Of a stretch of 14,146 bases of DNA, positions 1 to 9,805 are shown piece after piece. The notes beneath the pieces are model-generated. The model was given only the letters and a program-made list of their open reading frames with translations, made no database searches and had not been told where the DNA came from. The translations under genes and the position numbers were made by a program. The number at the start of each line of letters is the position of its first letter. Position 1 is the first letter of the stretch. The stretch spans positions 1-14,146 of the forward strand of contig PITI01000339.1 of NCBI GenBank assembly GCA_004325065.1, read 5' to 3'. Source of the DNA: Hamiltosporidium magnivora. Lineage: Eukaryota; Microsporidia; Dubosqiidae.

Positions 1-330
1 AACACACCTCCTACGAACACACCTCCTACGAATACCCCCCCTACGAACACACCTCCTACGAACACACCACCTACAAACACCCCTCCTACAAACACACCTC
101 CTACGAACACACCCCCTACAAACACACCTCCTACAAACACCCCTCCTGCAAACACCCCTCCTACGAACACACCACCTACGAACACACCCCCTACAAACAC
201 CCCTCCTGCAAACACACCGCCACCAAACACCCCTCCTGCAAACACCCCTCCTGCAAACACCCCTCCTGCAAACACCCCTCCAACGAACACCCCACCTACA
301 AACAAACCCCCTACAAACAAACCGAAACCC
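1..330 (+). repeat. 15-bp in-frame tandem repeat (22 units)
   Basis: Units of 15 bp, consensus AACACACCTCCTACG, run head to tail from the window start; each encodes one NTPPT pentapeptide. The last two units (301-330) degenerate to NKPPT and NKPKP. Neighbouring units share the same wobble bases in blocks, for example CCTCCTGCA units clustered at 226-270, which suggests local duplication and gene conversion. The array continues beyond the left edge, so its full copy number is unknown. Confidence 0.95.
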
Positions 331-450
331 AATCCGCCAATTCCTCCTACGGGTGCAAATGTAACGACGTCAGAACCAGGCGAGGCAAATAAAATCACAG
401 CTGAAATGCTTCAAGCAGCAAAACGAAAACTGAAAAAAAGAAGCGAGTGA
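1..450 (+). CDS. Thr/Pro-rich NTPPT-repeat protein, C-terminal part (5' end outside window)
   Basis: The frame is open from the first base and ends in TGA at 448-450, giving 149 residues with no start codon in view. Residues 1-110 are 22 copies of an N-T-P-P-T pentapeptide with small changes (T to A or P at the last position, T to K near the end). A unique tail of about 39 residues follows, beginning around NPPIPPTGAN and ending with a basic helix-like stretch (AAKRKLKKRSE). The third codon positions of the repeat vary freely (CCT, CCC, CCA, CCG; ACA, ACC, ACG) while the amino acids hold, which indicates selection on the peptide and so a real gene. Because Pro follows Thr, NTP is not an N-glycosylation sequon; Thr/Pro density suits O-linked glycosylation or an extended rod. 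Proline-rich repeat proteins are known among microsporidian polar-tube and spore-wall proteins, but I see no feature that assigns this one. Function unknown. Confidence 0.8.
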   Translation, partial: NTPPTNTPPTNTPPTNTPPTNTPPTNTPPTNTPPTNTPPTNTPPTNTPPANTPPTNTPPTNTPPTNTPPANTPPPNTPPANTPPANTPPANTPPTNTPPTNKPPTNKPKPNPPIPPTGANVTTSEPGEANKITAEMLQAAKRKLKKRSE

Positions 451-2763
451 AAGTCCAAGAGGTATAACAAGTTTTTTTTGTTTAATCCAAGAGAGTAAGG
501 TTTTCTCGATAATTTTCGAAATGACTTTTTTGTCTTTAGAATATTATTCAGAAAAAAATGATTTTAAAGGTAAGATATATAAAAAAATTTGTTTTTCTTG
601 GTTTAAAAACTGTTTTGTATGAGATTGAAACAATAAAACCATCAAGTTTATTTTTTTATCTATTACAATAATTTCAATTCTAAATTAATTTAAGTAAAAA
701 AATATTCTATTTCTTTCCATTTCAAAATATTATGATTTTACAAAAAATCCAGACAATTTTATGATGTGCAATCACATTCATTTCATATTTTTAACTTTTA
801 TAAAAAGCCTATAAATAAATTACTAAATAACTCTTATTTAAATATTTAGTCAATACTATTGTTTATAACTTATTAAATACCCTAAAAATTGTTTTTAAAT
901 TTTATCCAAATTCGAAATTATTTGTATTATAAACTAACTGTTGATTTTGTGCACAAACAAATTTTACATCCAAAAAAAAAGTTTATTTTTTTCCTTAAAT
1001 TTGATACGCTGGATTATAATTTCTAATATTTTTCTATTTGGCCTTTCTAATTAACTGATCTGTTGCTCGTATATTTTATTGGTCTTTTATATTAAGTATC
1101 TAAGTGTGTTGATTCAATTTTTGCATAAGAAATCAAGCTATATTTTTTTTACAGATCTATTCTGATTAACTTACTTTTATTTTTTTAGCAGCCTAATCAC
1201 CTTTTCAGTGTCGCTCTTTGGAATTTTCAAGCTATTCATATTTAATTCCGTCTTTTTTTGCGTGCAAGTTTTTGCTTTTAACCCATGTTAATTCGATTAA
1301 AACTATGTTCTTTTTACAAATATGCGTTTAAGGCAGCTTCATTCTTTATATAGCTTCTTAATTACTTTTATCAATCTTCTAATTTTAGCAGGTAAAAAAC
1401 CACATGAGGCTATTTAGTTAATCCTTGTTTCAAGGAATTATTATAATTGAATTAGAAGTAACAGTTAAAAGAAAAAAAATCATTTATTCTATCACAATTG
1501 TTTATGTATCGTAAAAATCAATTATAAATCTAAAAAATTGATTAGAATTATTTTTTTTTGCAAAGATGAAACATTTGAAAAATTCAAAAAAATAGATTTT
1601 TAATGTTATTCTTGTCACTTTGGTTATCCAGAAATTTTCTTTAATAATGTATACGGCTAAAATATTTTGAGAGAAATTATGGTTTCGATTTTGTATGTTA
1701 TATTCATTATTATTGGTTGGTAAGATGCATGAACAAATTAAAATTGTCATACTTCAATCGGAGATTACTTACTGAAGTCCTGTATTTTTTAACAGCTTAA
1801 AAATTTCGCATCGGGTCGGCTTATTCTCTACCTTGCATAATTATGTAAATGATTTCGCAAAATTATTCTGCTAATTTTTAATGAAAATCGACAATTTATT
1901 TCCGCCTTTTCAATTACAATCTATTCATAAAAAATGAAGTTACCAAAGAAGATATAAAATGCGTTTGATCATGAACCTTCAGCCTCTCCATGTTTAACTC
2001 AGATTGTCTATTATGTATTATAATGTAATTTTTCTTTCCATCAAACATGGCGACAATTATATAAATATAAAGTAAAATATAAACTGCAATACACTTTACT
2101 TTTGGCACTTTCATTTAATTCAGAACTATATTTTTTGCATATATTAAGAAAAATACTAAGATATGCCTGTAATATTCTATTTGACTTCAAAAATAATTTT
2201 CAATTAAACTTTGTGAGTTTTATAAAATTACATCCGATATAAATAAATGTCACACCGGTTAATTTTGGATATTATTATGGAACAATCTAAATTAAACAAA
2301 CGAAACTTTTGTTTAAGTTTAGTGGAGAGACCTAAAATATGTTATTTTAGCCGATTCCATCAAATTATTTATATTTTTAATTTTCAGCAATTGGTGCTTC
2401 TCATTTTAAAAAACTACTTTTTAATTTAAATAACGAGAGTTTTTATTTTCTACTATTTCATTAAAAATATCTGTTTAAAACGGTCAAACTGATGTAAGAC
2501 GTTGTATTAACATTTTATGAGCTGCTCAAACATTTGAAAATAAATTCGATAGAATCGTATCAAAATTGTAGTTATTCTGTATCTTTCCTGAAAATAGATG
2601 TATAGAAGAGGATCATACGTGCAAAAATTTAAAAGTAAAAAGCTATCTAAAAAATTTATAAAATAGCAAAAATACATAAACACTTCTGATAAAATATAAA
2701 AGAATTTTCCATATGTAGGAAAAAAAAGATAAAAAGAAATATAATCAAAAAACATATATTTAT
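451..2763. other. AT-rich intergenic stretch without a convincing gene
   Basis: About 2.3 kb of very AT-rich sequence with stop codons in all frames. The longest open frames, on the minus strand at 1502-1750, 1914-2114 and 2507-2755 and on the plus strand at 2247-2429, are 60-82 codons, about what random sequence of this composition gives. AATAAA at 632-637 could serve as a polyadenylation signal for the upstream gene, but the motif is common by chance here. I see no RNA gene, terminal repeat or tandem array in this stretch. Confidence 0.6.
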
Positions 2764-5631
2764 ATGAAAACGAAAAATCTTCCCATGAAAATTCAAAAGG
2801 AAGTAATTTTTATTGTAACAGTTTTTATTGGAATTATATTCATTTGTGGCTTATCAGGTTATTTTCTATTTAGGAAGACTACAAAAGAGGAACCAACGCT
2901 CAAAAATGATAAAATTTCGACTACAAAAAAACGTTCAATAGATAAAACAGAAAACGAAAGTACGAAAAAAGAAGTGAACGTGGAAAAATCTAATCCTTAT
3001 GGTGAAAATCATAATAGTTTTAACAAAGAGACTATTCTGCAGCAAGATATATCAAATCCGCTTGCTAAACAAGGACTGTTCCACGCAGAAAGAGTATCCA
3101 TACCCGATGCTTCCTCACATGATTCCGAACCTGAGCTACAATCGCCAAGAATGGTACCAGATCATTCTTCTGTTGATTCACCAAGAAATACAATCCAGAC
3201 ACCACAAAAATATCAATCACATTCCCCAAAAGTTTCTGGAAAATCATTACAGTTATCGCATGAACCACTATCGCACCTACCATCTAACTCACCACATGTC
3301 ACAAACCGTCCAATTTTACCACTATTACCATTACATCCTCAGACCTCATCCGAGGCACCGCATTTACCGTCAAATCCCTCACATTTACTACAATGTCCTC
3401 CTCGCTTACCACAATATAAATCCAGTTTACGATATGTACCTTTACACACGCGACAAACACTCCATCAACACTCAACATCACAATCGCACACACCCTCAAA
3501 TATACCATTACACTCAGCACAATTAACGCACTCATCACATTTACCAACCTTTACAAAACACAGTTCACCAGAGATGCCACAATCCTTGCTATCAGACATA
3601 TCATTGGATACACCATCAGACTTACCACCAAACCCACACACGTCATTACAATTGAACACTTCCTCGCCCTTACCTCAAAACCCACCAAATTCATTATCAC
3701 CACAATCATCGCAACCAGCACACCCACCAAAACTAAATCAATTGGCTCAACCAACACAATCACAACAATTACCTCAATCATCTCAATCATCTCAATCATC
3801 TCAACCAACATACTCACCTAAAATAGTACAATTGGCTCAACCTACACAATCACAACAATTAACCCAATTATCTCAATTATCTCAACCAACATACTCACCT
3901 CAAATAGTACAATTGGCTCAACCAACACAATCACCACAAATAGTACAATTGGCTCAACCAAATCAAATGCCTCAATTGCCACAAGTAGATCAGCCAAACC
4001 AATGCCTTCAATTACCAATCCAATCTTCAAACTCCATTCAATTAACACAATTATCTCAACAAAACCAATCACCACAATCAACTACATCTTCTCAAGTAAC
4101 TCTCCCACCCCAATTATCACAATTAGCTCAACTTACACCATTACCCCACTCACCACAATTAATCCAATTAACTACATCACCTCAACTAAAACACTCACCG
4201 GAATTACCACAATTACCACACTCAACCCAATTATCCTTCAAATCATCTCTTTCCAAACGTTCAACAACTTTACCAAATTTACCGACTTTACCACATTTAC
4301 GAGTTTCACCATGTTTATCAACTTCATCACCTTTACAATCTTCACAATCTTTACTACCTTTCCCACATTTACCATCTTCATCAATCTTATCAAAACCATC
4401 TCCTCTCTCATCAGATGTCTTAAGCCCGCTCTATCCAATGCAAACCTCAAAATTTCCTGAATTTTTATTTTCGAAAACGCCTCAATTTGGACCAGAGTCG
4501 CCTCAATTTGAACCATTATTACAATCACTAACTCTTTCGGAATTAAAATCTTCCCAAATGTCTTCTAATATATCACAGTCTCGTAAATACTTATATTCTT
4601 CGGTCTTAATAGATACAACACCACTATTTCCACCAATTCCGACCTATTCATCGTTTGCTCGACCATTAAAACTTTCAATTTCTTCCCGTATGCATAGTTC
4701 ACTGCAAAGCCCAATTTTTTTAACAATAGTTCAGCCTCTATCATCATCTCCACTGCTTTTAACGACATCCCAAATATCTTCTTCTTGCCTAAGATCTTCA
4801 AAAACAGAATATTTTTCATCAGAGCCAAAATCCCCATACCAAAATCTATCACCGCCTCTTTCACGAATTACAACAGTTCCTTCGTCTAATCCATCATCAT
4901 TTCAAACTTCATATTCTATGCTATCATATTTCCCATCATCGTTGTCTATTTCGCCTTCACGTTGTACCTTTCCATCTTCTTGTTCCCCAATTTCGCCTTC
5001 AGAAATGTTTTCAATATTTCCTTCTCCACTGTCATTACCATCTATACCGACACCATCTTCTTTTTTGTCATTACAAACGACGCTGCCTTCCCAATTGTCT
5101 TCACCATTATTATATACAACGTCATCATCATCGCTTTCGAAAATAACCTCGAGAGTATATACTTCATCACCAAATCCATCGCAACTTTCTTGGTCATCTC
5201 CATCATCATTGTCATCTTCATACGCACAATCATCATTATCACGTTCAGTGCGTTCAATTCCTTCACTGCCATCCACCCCCTCCGTTGCTCCATCGCAACT
5301 TTCATGGTCATCCCGATCATCACTGCCTTCATCATACCCCCAATTATCACTATCATATTTGATATCTCGTGTACCATCAGTATCATCTTCCCCTTCTCCA
5401 TCACAACTATCATGGTCATCTCCTTCAACATTGCCGTCATCATATCCACAATCATCATCATCATACTCAGTATACCAAACGATATCACTCTCATCCTCTC
5501 CCTCCGTTGCACCTTCGCAACTATCATGGTCATCTTTGTCATCACAACCGTCAACATCACCCACGCCAACTCAAATATCATCTTCACCGTCTCCATCACA
5601 ACTTTCATGGTTATCTTTGTCATCTCAATAA
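2764..5631 (+). CDS. Large Ser/Pro/Gln-rich single-pass membrane or signal-anchored protein (955 aa)
   Basis: I take the first ATG of the open frame as the start; a second ATG at codon 8 would also keep the membrane segment. Residues 14-36 are one hydrophobic segment with lysines before it and RKTTKEE after it, so it is a signal anchor or uncleaved signal. Residues 37-120 form a charged Lys/Glu/Asn linker. From about residue 120 to the end the protein is low complexity, rich in Ser, Pro, Gln, His and Leu, with few Trp or Cys. It holds two repeat families, a QLAQPTQS block at 324-404 and a PSQLSW block from residue 805. The coding strand is strikingly poor in G. No catalytic domain is visible. 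Its make-up suits a glycosylated or structural surface protein, but that is inference. The stop (TAA, 5629-5631) falls inside the last repeat copy, and coding-like composition continues beyond it, so the true C-terminus may be longer in other alleles. Confidence 0.8.
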   Translation: MKTKNLPMKIQKEVIFIVTVFIGIIFICGLSGYFLFRKTTKEEPTLKNDKISTTKKRSIDKTENESTKKEVNVEKSNPYGENHNSFNKETILQQDISNPLAKQGLFHAERVSIPDASSHDSEPELQSPRMVPDHSSVDSPRNTIQTPQKYQSHSPKVSGKSLQLSHEPLSHLPSNSPHVTNRPILPLLPLHPQTSSEAPHLPSNPSHLLQCPPRLPQYKSSLRYVPLHTRQTLHQHSTSQSHTPSNIPLHSAQLTHSSHLPTFTKHSSPEMPQSLLSDISLDTPSDLPPNPHTSLQLNTSSPLPQNPPNSLSPQSSQPAHPPKLNQLAQPTQSQQLPQSSQSSQSSQPTYSPKIVQLAQPTQSQQLTQLSQLSQPTYSPQIVQLAQPTQSPQIVQLAQPNQMPQLPQVDQPNQCLQLPIQSSNSIQLTQLSQQNQSPQSTTSSQVTLPPQLSQLAQLTPLPHSPQLIQLTTSPQLKHSPELPQLPHSTQLSFKSSLSKRSTTLPNLPTLPHLRVSPCLSTSSPLQSSQSLLPFPHLPSSSILSKPSPLSSDVLSPLYPMQTSKFPEFLFSKTPQFGPESPQFEPLLQSLTLSELKSSQMSSNISQSRKYLYSSVLIDTTPLFPPIPTYSSFARPLKLSISSRMHSSLQSPIFLTIVQPLSSSPLLLTTSQISSSCLRSSKTEYFSSEPKSPYQNLSPPLSRITTVPSSNPSSFQTSYSMLSYFPSSLSISPSRCTFPSSCSPISPSEMFSIFPSPLSLPSIPTPSSFLSLQTTLPSQLSSPLLYTTSSSSLSKITSRVYTSSPNPSQLSWSSPSSLSSSYAQSSLSRSVRSIPSLPSTPSVAPSQLSWSSRSSLPSSYPQLSLSYLISRVPSVSSSPSPSQLSWSSPSTLPSSYPQSSSSYSVYQTISLSSSPSVAPSQLSWSSLSSQPSTSPTPTQISSSPSPSQLSWLSLSSQ
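3733..3975 (+). repeat. Internal QLAQPTQS repeat of the large Ser/Pro/Gln protein
   Basis: Four imperfect in-frame units begin at 3733, 3823, 3904 and 3940 (residues 324, 354, 381, 393), each starting with (L/I)(N/V)QLAQP. Unit lengths are 30, 27, 12 and 12 codons. The long units share QPTYSP and a TQSQQL core with a variable number of SQ dipeptides (SSQSSQSSQ against LSQLSQ). The near identity of the DNA around ATAGTACAATTGGCTCAACC in the last three units points to recent slippage or unequal exchange, so length polymorphism is likely. Confidence 0.85.
5176..5628 (+). repeat. C-terminal PSQLSW repeat of the large Ser/Pro/Gln protein
   Basis: Five in-frame units each open with PSQLSW, at 5176, 5290, 5398, 5512 and 5593 (residues 805, 843, 879, 917, 944). 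Spacings are 114, 108, 114 and 81 bp. The consensus after the tryptophan is SSxSSLPSSYPQSSxSYS, ending near SxSxSPSVA. All five units keep Trp, and I noticed no other Trp in the protein, which suggests this residue matters. The last unit is cut off by the TAA stop 12 codons in. Confidence 0.88.
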
Positions 5632-5858
5632 TCATCACGTTCTATAACTCGATTCATTCGCCATCATACTCATCTTCACTTTCCACATCCCAAACAAAAG
5701 GTAATCATCCCCATTTAAACCATTAGTAACAACAATAATAATCATTGTCATGTTTATCAAAACGAATTTACCAATTATCCCAATCATTACAGTCGCCGTC
5801 ACTATTGCAGACATTAACAACTACAAACATTCATCAAAAACGTATTCAAGATGATTAG
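5632..5858 (+). pseudogene. Frameshifted, stop-broken 3' extension of the large Ser/Pro/Gln gene
   Basis: After the annotated stop, the C-rich, G-poor composition typical of the gene continues to about 5858 and then vanishes. In the frame that starts at positions divisible by three, the translation is again Ser/Gln/Pro/Leu-rich: SPSYSSSLSTSQTKG, then after TAG TAA CAA CAA TAA TAA (5724-5741) QLSQSLQSPSLLQTL, ending with TAG at 5856-5858. The stops sit where a CAG/CAA glutamine run would be expected, so C-to-T changes could have made them. Relative to the upstream frame, a net loss of one base (or gain of two) is needed near 5630-5660. I infer that the ancestral gene ran about 75 codons further. 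Confidence 0.45.
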
Positions 5859-8610
5859 AAATTATAATTATAACAATTTGAAATTTTTTTAAAGTGAATA
5901 GTTTTATTATTATAATACCGTTGAAAAAACAGAACTGATTATTATGAAATCATTTATTTATCATCATTACTATGAAGTAGAAGTTTTCTAATGATATTAG
6001 ATAATAAATTAAAAAGTGATGTTACAACAGAAAAAATTTTAAACCGCATTTTAGGTGATTTTTGATTTAGACTAGATTTATCTTCTGCAGTTAAAAATAA
6101 TTTGAATATATTACTAAAATTTTAATCAATTATTACTCAAATATTATTCATTAGTACGAGTAACAAGAAACATTTTAAAAAAATTTAAATTCGGAAAAAT
6201 TTCACTCTTTAAATTTTGACTTTCAATTAACTTATAATATGGTTTTACAATATTGGTTTAATTTAGTAATATTGTTTTGCCGCCAGAAATCTACCTGCAT
6301 ATTTTAAACATAAATATAACGCTAATAAAATACTTTTACGTTTTTTCTTTTTAAATATTGTTAATAATTTAAAAAATCAAATCTGTGAATTCTTCTATTT
6401 GTATAACCAATTAAATTTTCTTATTTCTTCGTCTTCAGATATTACAATATTTAACTTAATTTTTAAATTTATAGTAGTTGGGTTCGATTTATTCCCTGCA
6501 TATATTAGATCGGCATTTATAATTGCACCAATATTTTAAATATTTTTAAAAAATCCAAATTTTTAAAATATATGCCTAAAAGAGGTTTTTTTTGTCTTTA
6601 TATATATTTAATGCAAATTTCCATCTTAACAATATATAAAGTAAATTATAAAACGAATTAATTATTTCCCAAATATGGAATAATATTTTTTCACCAGCTA
6701 TGGATAATTAAATCCGTCGTTTTCACTATTTTCTGTTTGTAACGGATATTCATCATCAGTAAAAAACACTTTAGAACTTTTATAATAAAGTTTTTCTGGA
6801 TTTTAGGTTAAAATCCAAAAAAATCTGCTATATTTGGTTTTATAAAGAATCATGCGAATTTAAAATTCTGATATGTATAATTATGATTACTTCATCAAAA
6901 TACTGTAAGTTAAACTTATTGTATGTAACAAATATATATGCGCATATCCAATATTTTAATTAAAAATATATTATAAAAAGTTATGATCAAGATTAAACTG
7001 TTTCTGTTGAATATTTTCAATCTATACTAGAGACATTGATCTTCTGGTATTAATAGAGCCTCTTGCCTCGATGTTTAATTTTTTTTTAAAAAAAGAGGAT
7101 TATTAATACTATAAGAAATTTCATCAAAAACAAAAAAAAACCGAGAAAATGAAAGGATTCGTTTATCTGGATTAAAAACCTTAGAAAAATCTTTAGTAAA
7201 GCTGACTTTATAAAAATGCAAAAAATACATCAACAATAAAAATCCGATCGTATTTGAATATAGAGACTTGGTTTCACAAACTAAACAAAAATTAGTGAGT
7301 AAAAAGATATTTGACAAGATAATATTTTAACCGAGATATATAACTACAAACAAATATAAATTTTTAATTGAGGAAATAGAAAAAAAATATTTTAAAAATT
7401 AAATCAAAATTTGAAATTACATAATTTACAGTTTCTAAACTAAACAACAGGATAAATCATAAACATCGCAAGTATACTGCGCGGGCTAATTTGGAAACTA
7501 TTTAAAATTTAATGTGAGTACACACGTGTTTGTGAAAAACATAAAATACTTGATCAAACCATATCACAAATATAATAAATAGCTAAATTCTTATTTTGAG
7601 AAGATGAAGAAAAATTATTACTTTAAATTATTGTTAAAACATATCATTCGAATTACTATTGTCTATTAATTATAAAAGAATTTAAATATTACGCATTCGT
7701 TTCAAACATATTCTTCTAAAAAGGATCAATTAAAAACCTTTAGTTCTGATTCAGTTACTTGGTGTCTTGTAGTTATTAAAATACTTGTTTTATATTCCTG
7801 ATAGTTTTTTTTACAATCATTTGACCAACCCATCAGATTTTAGTACAAAAAGATCTCCTATTGCTTTATTCTTGGAAAATTATTAATCAAGTTTATTATT
7901 TAGCAGTTTAAGTTTTATTTTTATTTATGTTAGAAAAGCAATAAAACATATCTTAAACACGAATAATAAACCAAAATAAATATACAGGCATAAAAATAAA
8001 CTATTTTACACGACTATTTCGTACCTTTAATGAAAATTATTTGTGTAAAAGAATCAATATTTAAAGACTTATACACAAGGCCATAAATTATAACAACAAA
8101 ACTGGTTGATTTGAACTAAAATAATAGTGCTTGTTGGACATTTTTTTTTACTAAGAATATATGTGTTTTTGATTTAAAAATAAATTAAATGTAAACTCGG
8201 CTTTGAAAGCTTAAAAGCTGTATAAGCCATTGCGGTTTGAAAGCATGGAGAATTTAACCTTCTTTTATATATTACAGACTTTTTCTGATTTACTAGGACA
8301 AAAACAGTAATATTTCACATTAGATATATTTAGAATTATTAACATATATAAAATACGGATGATCTGTTGTATTTTTCCTATTAGCTTATCTATCAAATTT
8401 TAGCTCATTTAAATCCAAAATGCCATAAAAAAAATTTGTAAGCAGGAATGTCCAGATTATGAAATTTCGCAAATTTAAACAAAAAATTTTCTTCATTTTA
8501 ATTTAATTATCTTACCAAGATAAAAATAGCTTATTATATTACTACAATCTGTGATATATCTTTAATTGTTTTAGTTATAATTAAAATTTTTTGGTGTATT
8601 TCTGTTATAA
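5859..8610. other. AT-rich intergenic stretch, no supported gene
   Basis: About 2.7 kb of AT-rich sequence. The longest open frame is 80 codons on the minus strand at 7075-7317; a plus-strand frame over 7142-7402 reads as Lys/Glu-rich with two internal stops, but the strand is A-rich there and such peptides are expected by chance. No tRNA, hairpin array or terminal repeats seen. Confidence 0.55.
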
Positions 8611-8880
8611 AAGTCACTTGAGCATCGAAATAAGTCGATGCCATTTTTAACAGCTTTGTACATCCACACAGATTCTACATACAAATCAATGCAAGTTAAT
8701 GTCGAAAACATATAAAATAAGAGACCGATTTATATACAGATCACAAGTAGATCGAATGAAAAGTTTAAGAATGTCGTAGAAGACGAACCTTTGCAGATTT
8801 ATTATAGAGTAGAAAAATGCAAGACGAAAAAAATCAAATGCACTTCTATTCGAGTTTTTCGTTTAGGTAGTTCAGTTGGT
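8611..8880 (+). pseudogene. Possible relic of a coding sequence
   Basis: Frame 1 is open for 90 codons apart from one TAA at 8713-8715, and this part is richer in G+C than its flanks. The translation has mixed, protein-like composition, for example ALYIHTDSTYKSMQVNVEN before the stop and VVEDEPLQIYYRVEKCKTKK after it. The frame ends at TAA 8881-8883. I do not recognise a family. The strand is A-rich, which lowers stop frequency, so chance remains a fair explanation. Confidence 0.25.
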
Positions 8881-9805
8881 TAAAATTTGGCACTATTTTG
8901 AATCGAAATAGAGTATTTGTTAAAATAAGAATCCTATGAGTTTATAAGTTGCAAACTAGATTTATTCACTAAATAAGTTAAAGCCTTGTCAAAGGAAAAA
9001 CAACAATAACAATGTACTTGTCATTTCTAGAAAATATGAGAGAAACCAAGTCAATTAACGATAAAAAAATAGAATGATATTTCCGAATAGCTGCTACACG
9101 ATTTAAAAAATATTTAGAGCAGGGATAATCGGAACGCAAATAGCTATGCATGATTAAAGTTTGCATATAATTGTGGTTTCAAAAGACAATTAACACTTTT
9201 AGAAGTACGAAGTAAGCTAAAAATATAATATTTGCGGGTTTTCTATATTTTCGAAAAAATATATGATGAATTCTATTGATTATAAAGTAAAATAATAGGG
9301 ATTACGAGATTAAAACCGAAGATTGAAAATAAAAAATGTATTGAGACTTAATATTTTGGTTATAAAAAATGAAACCTTTAGTACGCTTAATATCAACTAA
9401 TACCGTGACAAAATAATTATGTCATTTGTTATATAACTACATAAAGTTAAACTAAATATGTTTTTTCTAGTCAATTTTATTTAAAGAAACAAAAACCCAG
9501 AACTTTAAGCGAAAGCTATCTAGAAACACTTGATTATTGCATCTACATTTAAAGTAGATTCTTAGATCAATACAGATAACTAGAATGCAAGAGGGATCAC
9601 ACCAAAAAAGTTACTTTTACCATTAATTTAGTAGTAAAAAATTATATGTTTGCAAATTTAAAATTCTGATACTGGGATAGATATCCATCATATTTCAGAT
9701 TATTAATACAAAGAAAAAGTATTCGTTTATAGTATATTTCTTGAAAATTTAAAATATATTACGCTGCTAATATATATTTTTTTACATGAAATTAGGAAAA
9801 TATAA
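8881..9805. other. AT-rich stretch, no supported gene
   Basis: About 0.9 kb with frequent stops in every frame; the longest open frame is 62 codons on the minus strand at 8978-9166. Nothing else recognisable. Confidence 0.55.

Noticed and set aside
1..330. CRISPR-like or minisatellite array
   Set aside because: Units are contiguous without spacers and keep a reading frame ending in a normal stop, so it is a coding repeat.
1177..1413. Minus-strand peptide stretches resembling coding sequence
   Set aside because: Four internal stops in 79 codons before the final stop is not far below the number expected at this composition.
1914..2114. Minus-strand 66-codon frame with a signal-peptide-like start
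   Set aside because: Several frames of this length are expected by chance in DNA this AT-rich, and composition does not differ from the flanks. Kept only as a weak possibility.
2507..2755. Minus-strand 82-codon frame beginning 8 bp upstream of the large gene, as a divergent partner
   Set aside because: Phe/Tyr/Ile-rich translation is what an A-rich opposite strand gives; no repeat, domain or composition signal supports it.
3065..4864. Several 64-152 codon frames on both strands within the large gene
   Set aside because: They are by-products of low-complexity CAA/CCA/TCA codons that rarely form stops in other frames; the continuous 955-codon frame with the membrane segment explains the region.
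5629..5858. Reassigned genetic code (UAA/UAG as Gln or Glu), suggested by in-frame stops and the TTA-anticodon tRNA
   Set aside because: The 955-codon gene has numerous Gln codons, all CAA or CAG, and the 277-codon gene has many Glu codons, all GAA or GAG; not one TAA or TAG lies inside either. In organisms with such codes, UAA/UAG are usually common sense codons.
7075..7402. Overlapping open stretches on both strands (80 codons minus; Lys/Glu-rich plus frame over 7142-7402)
   Set aside because: Strong A bias of the plus strand lowers stop frequency and produces Lys/Asn/Glu peptides by chance; the plus frame has two internal stops and no recognisable motif.
8863..8905. A second tRNA-like sequence (TAGTTCAGTTGGTT A-box motif followed by a perfect CTATTT/AAATAG hairpin with a 7-nt loop)
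   Set aside because: The hairpin sits too far from the D-arm motif, no acceptor stem pairs, and no B box follows. It also lies at the end of the possible coding relic at 8611-8880.
6857..9671. A 17-bp exact direct repeat, AATTTAAAATTCTGATA, at 6857 and 9655
   Set aside because: With about 78% A+T over 14 kb, one match of this length is close to chance expectation.
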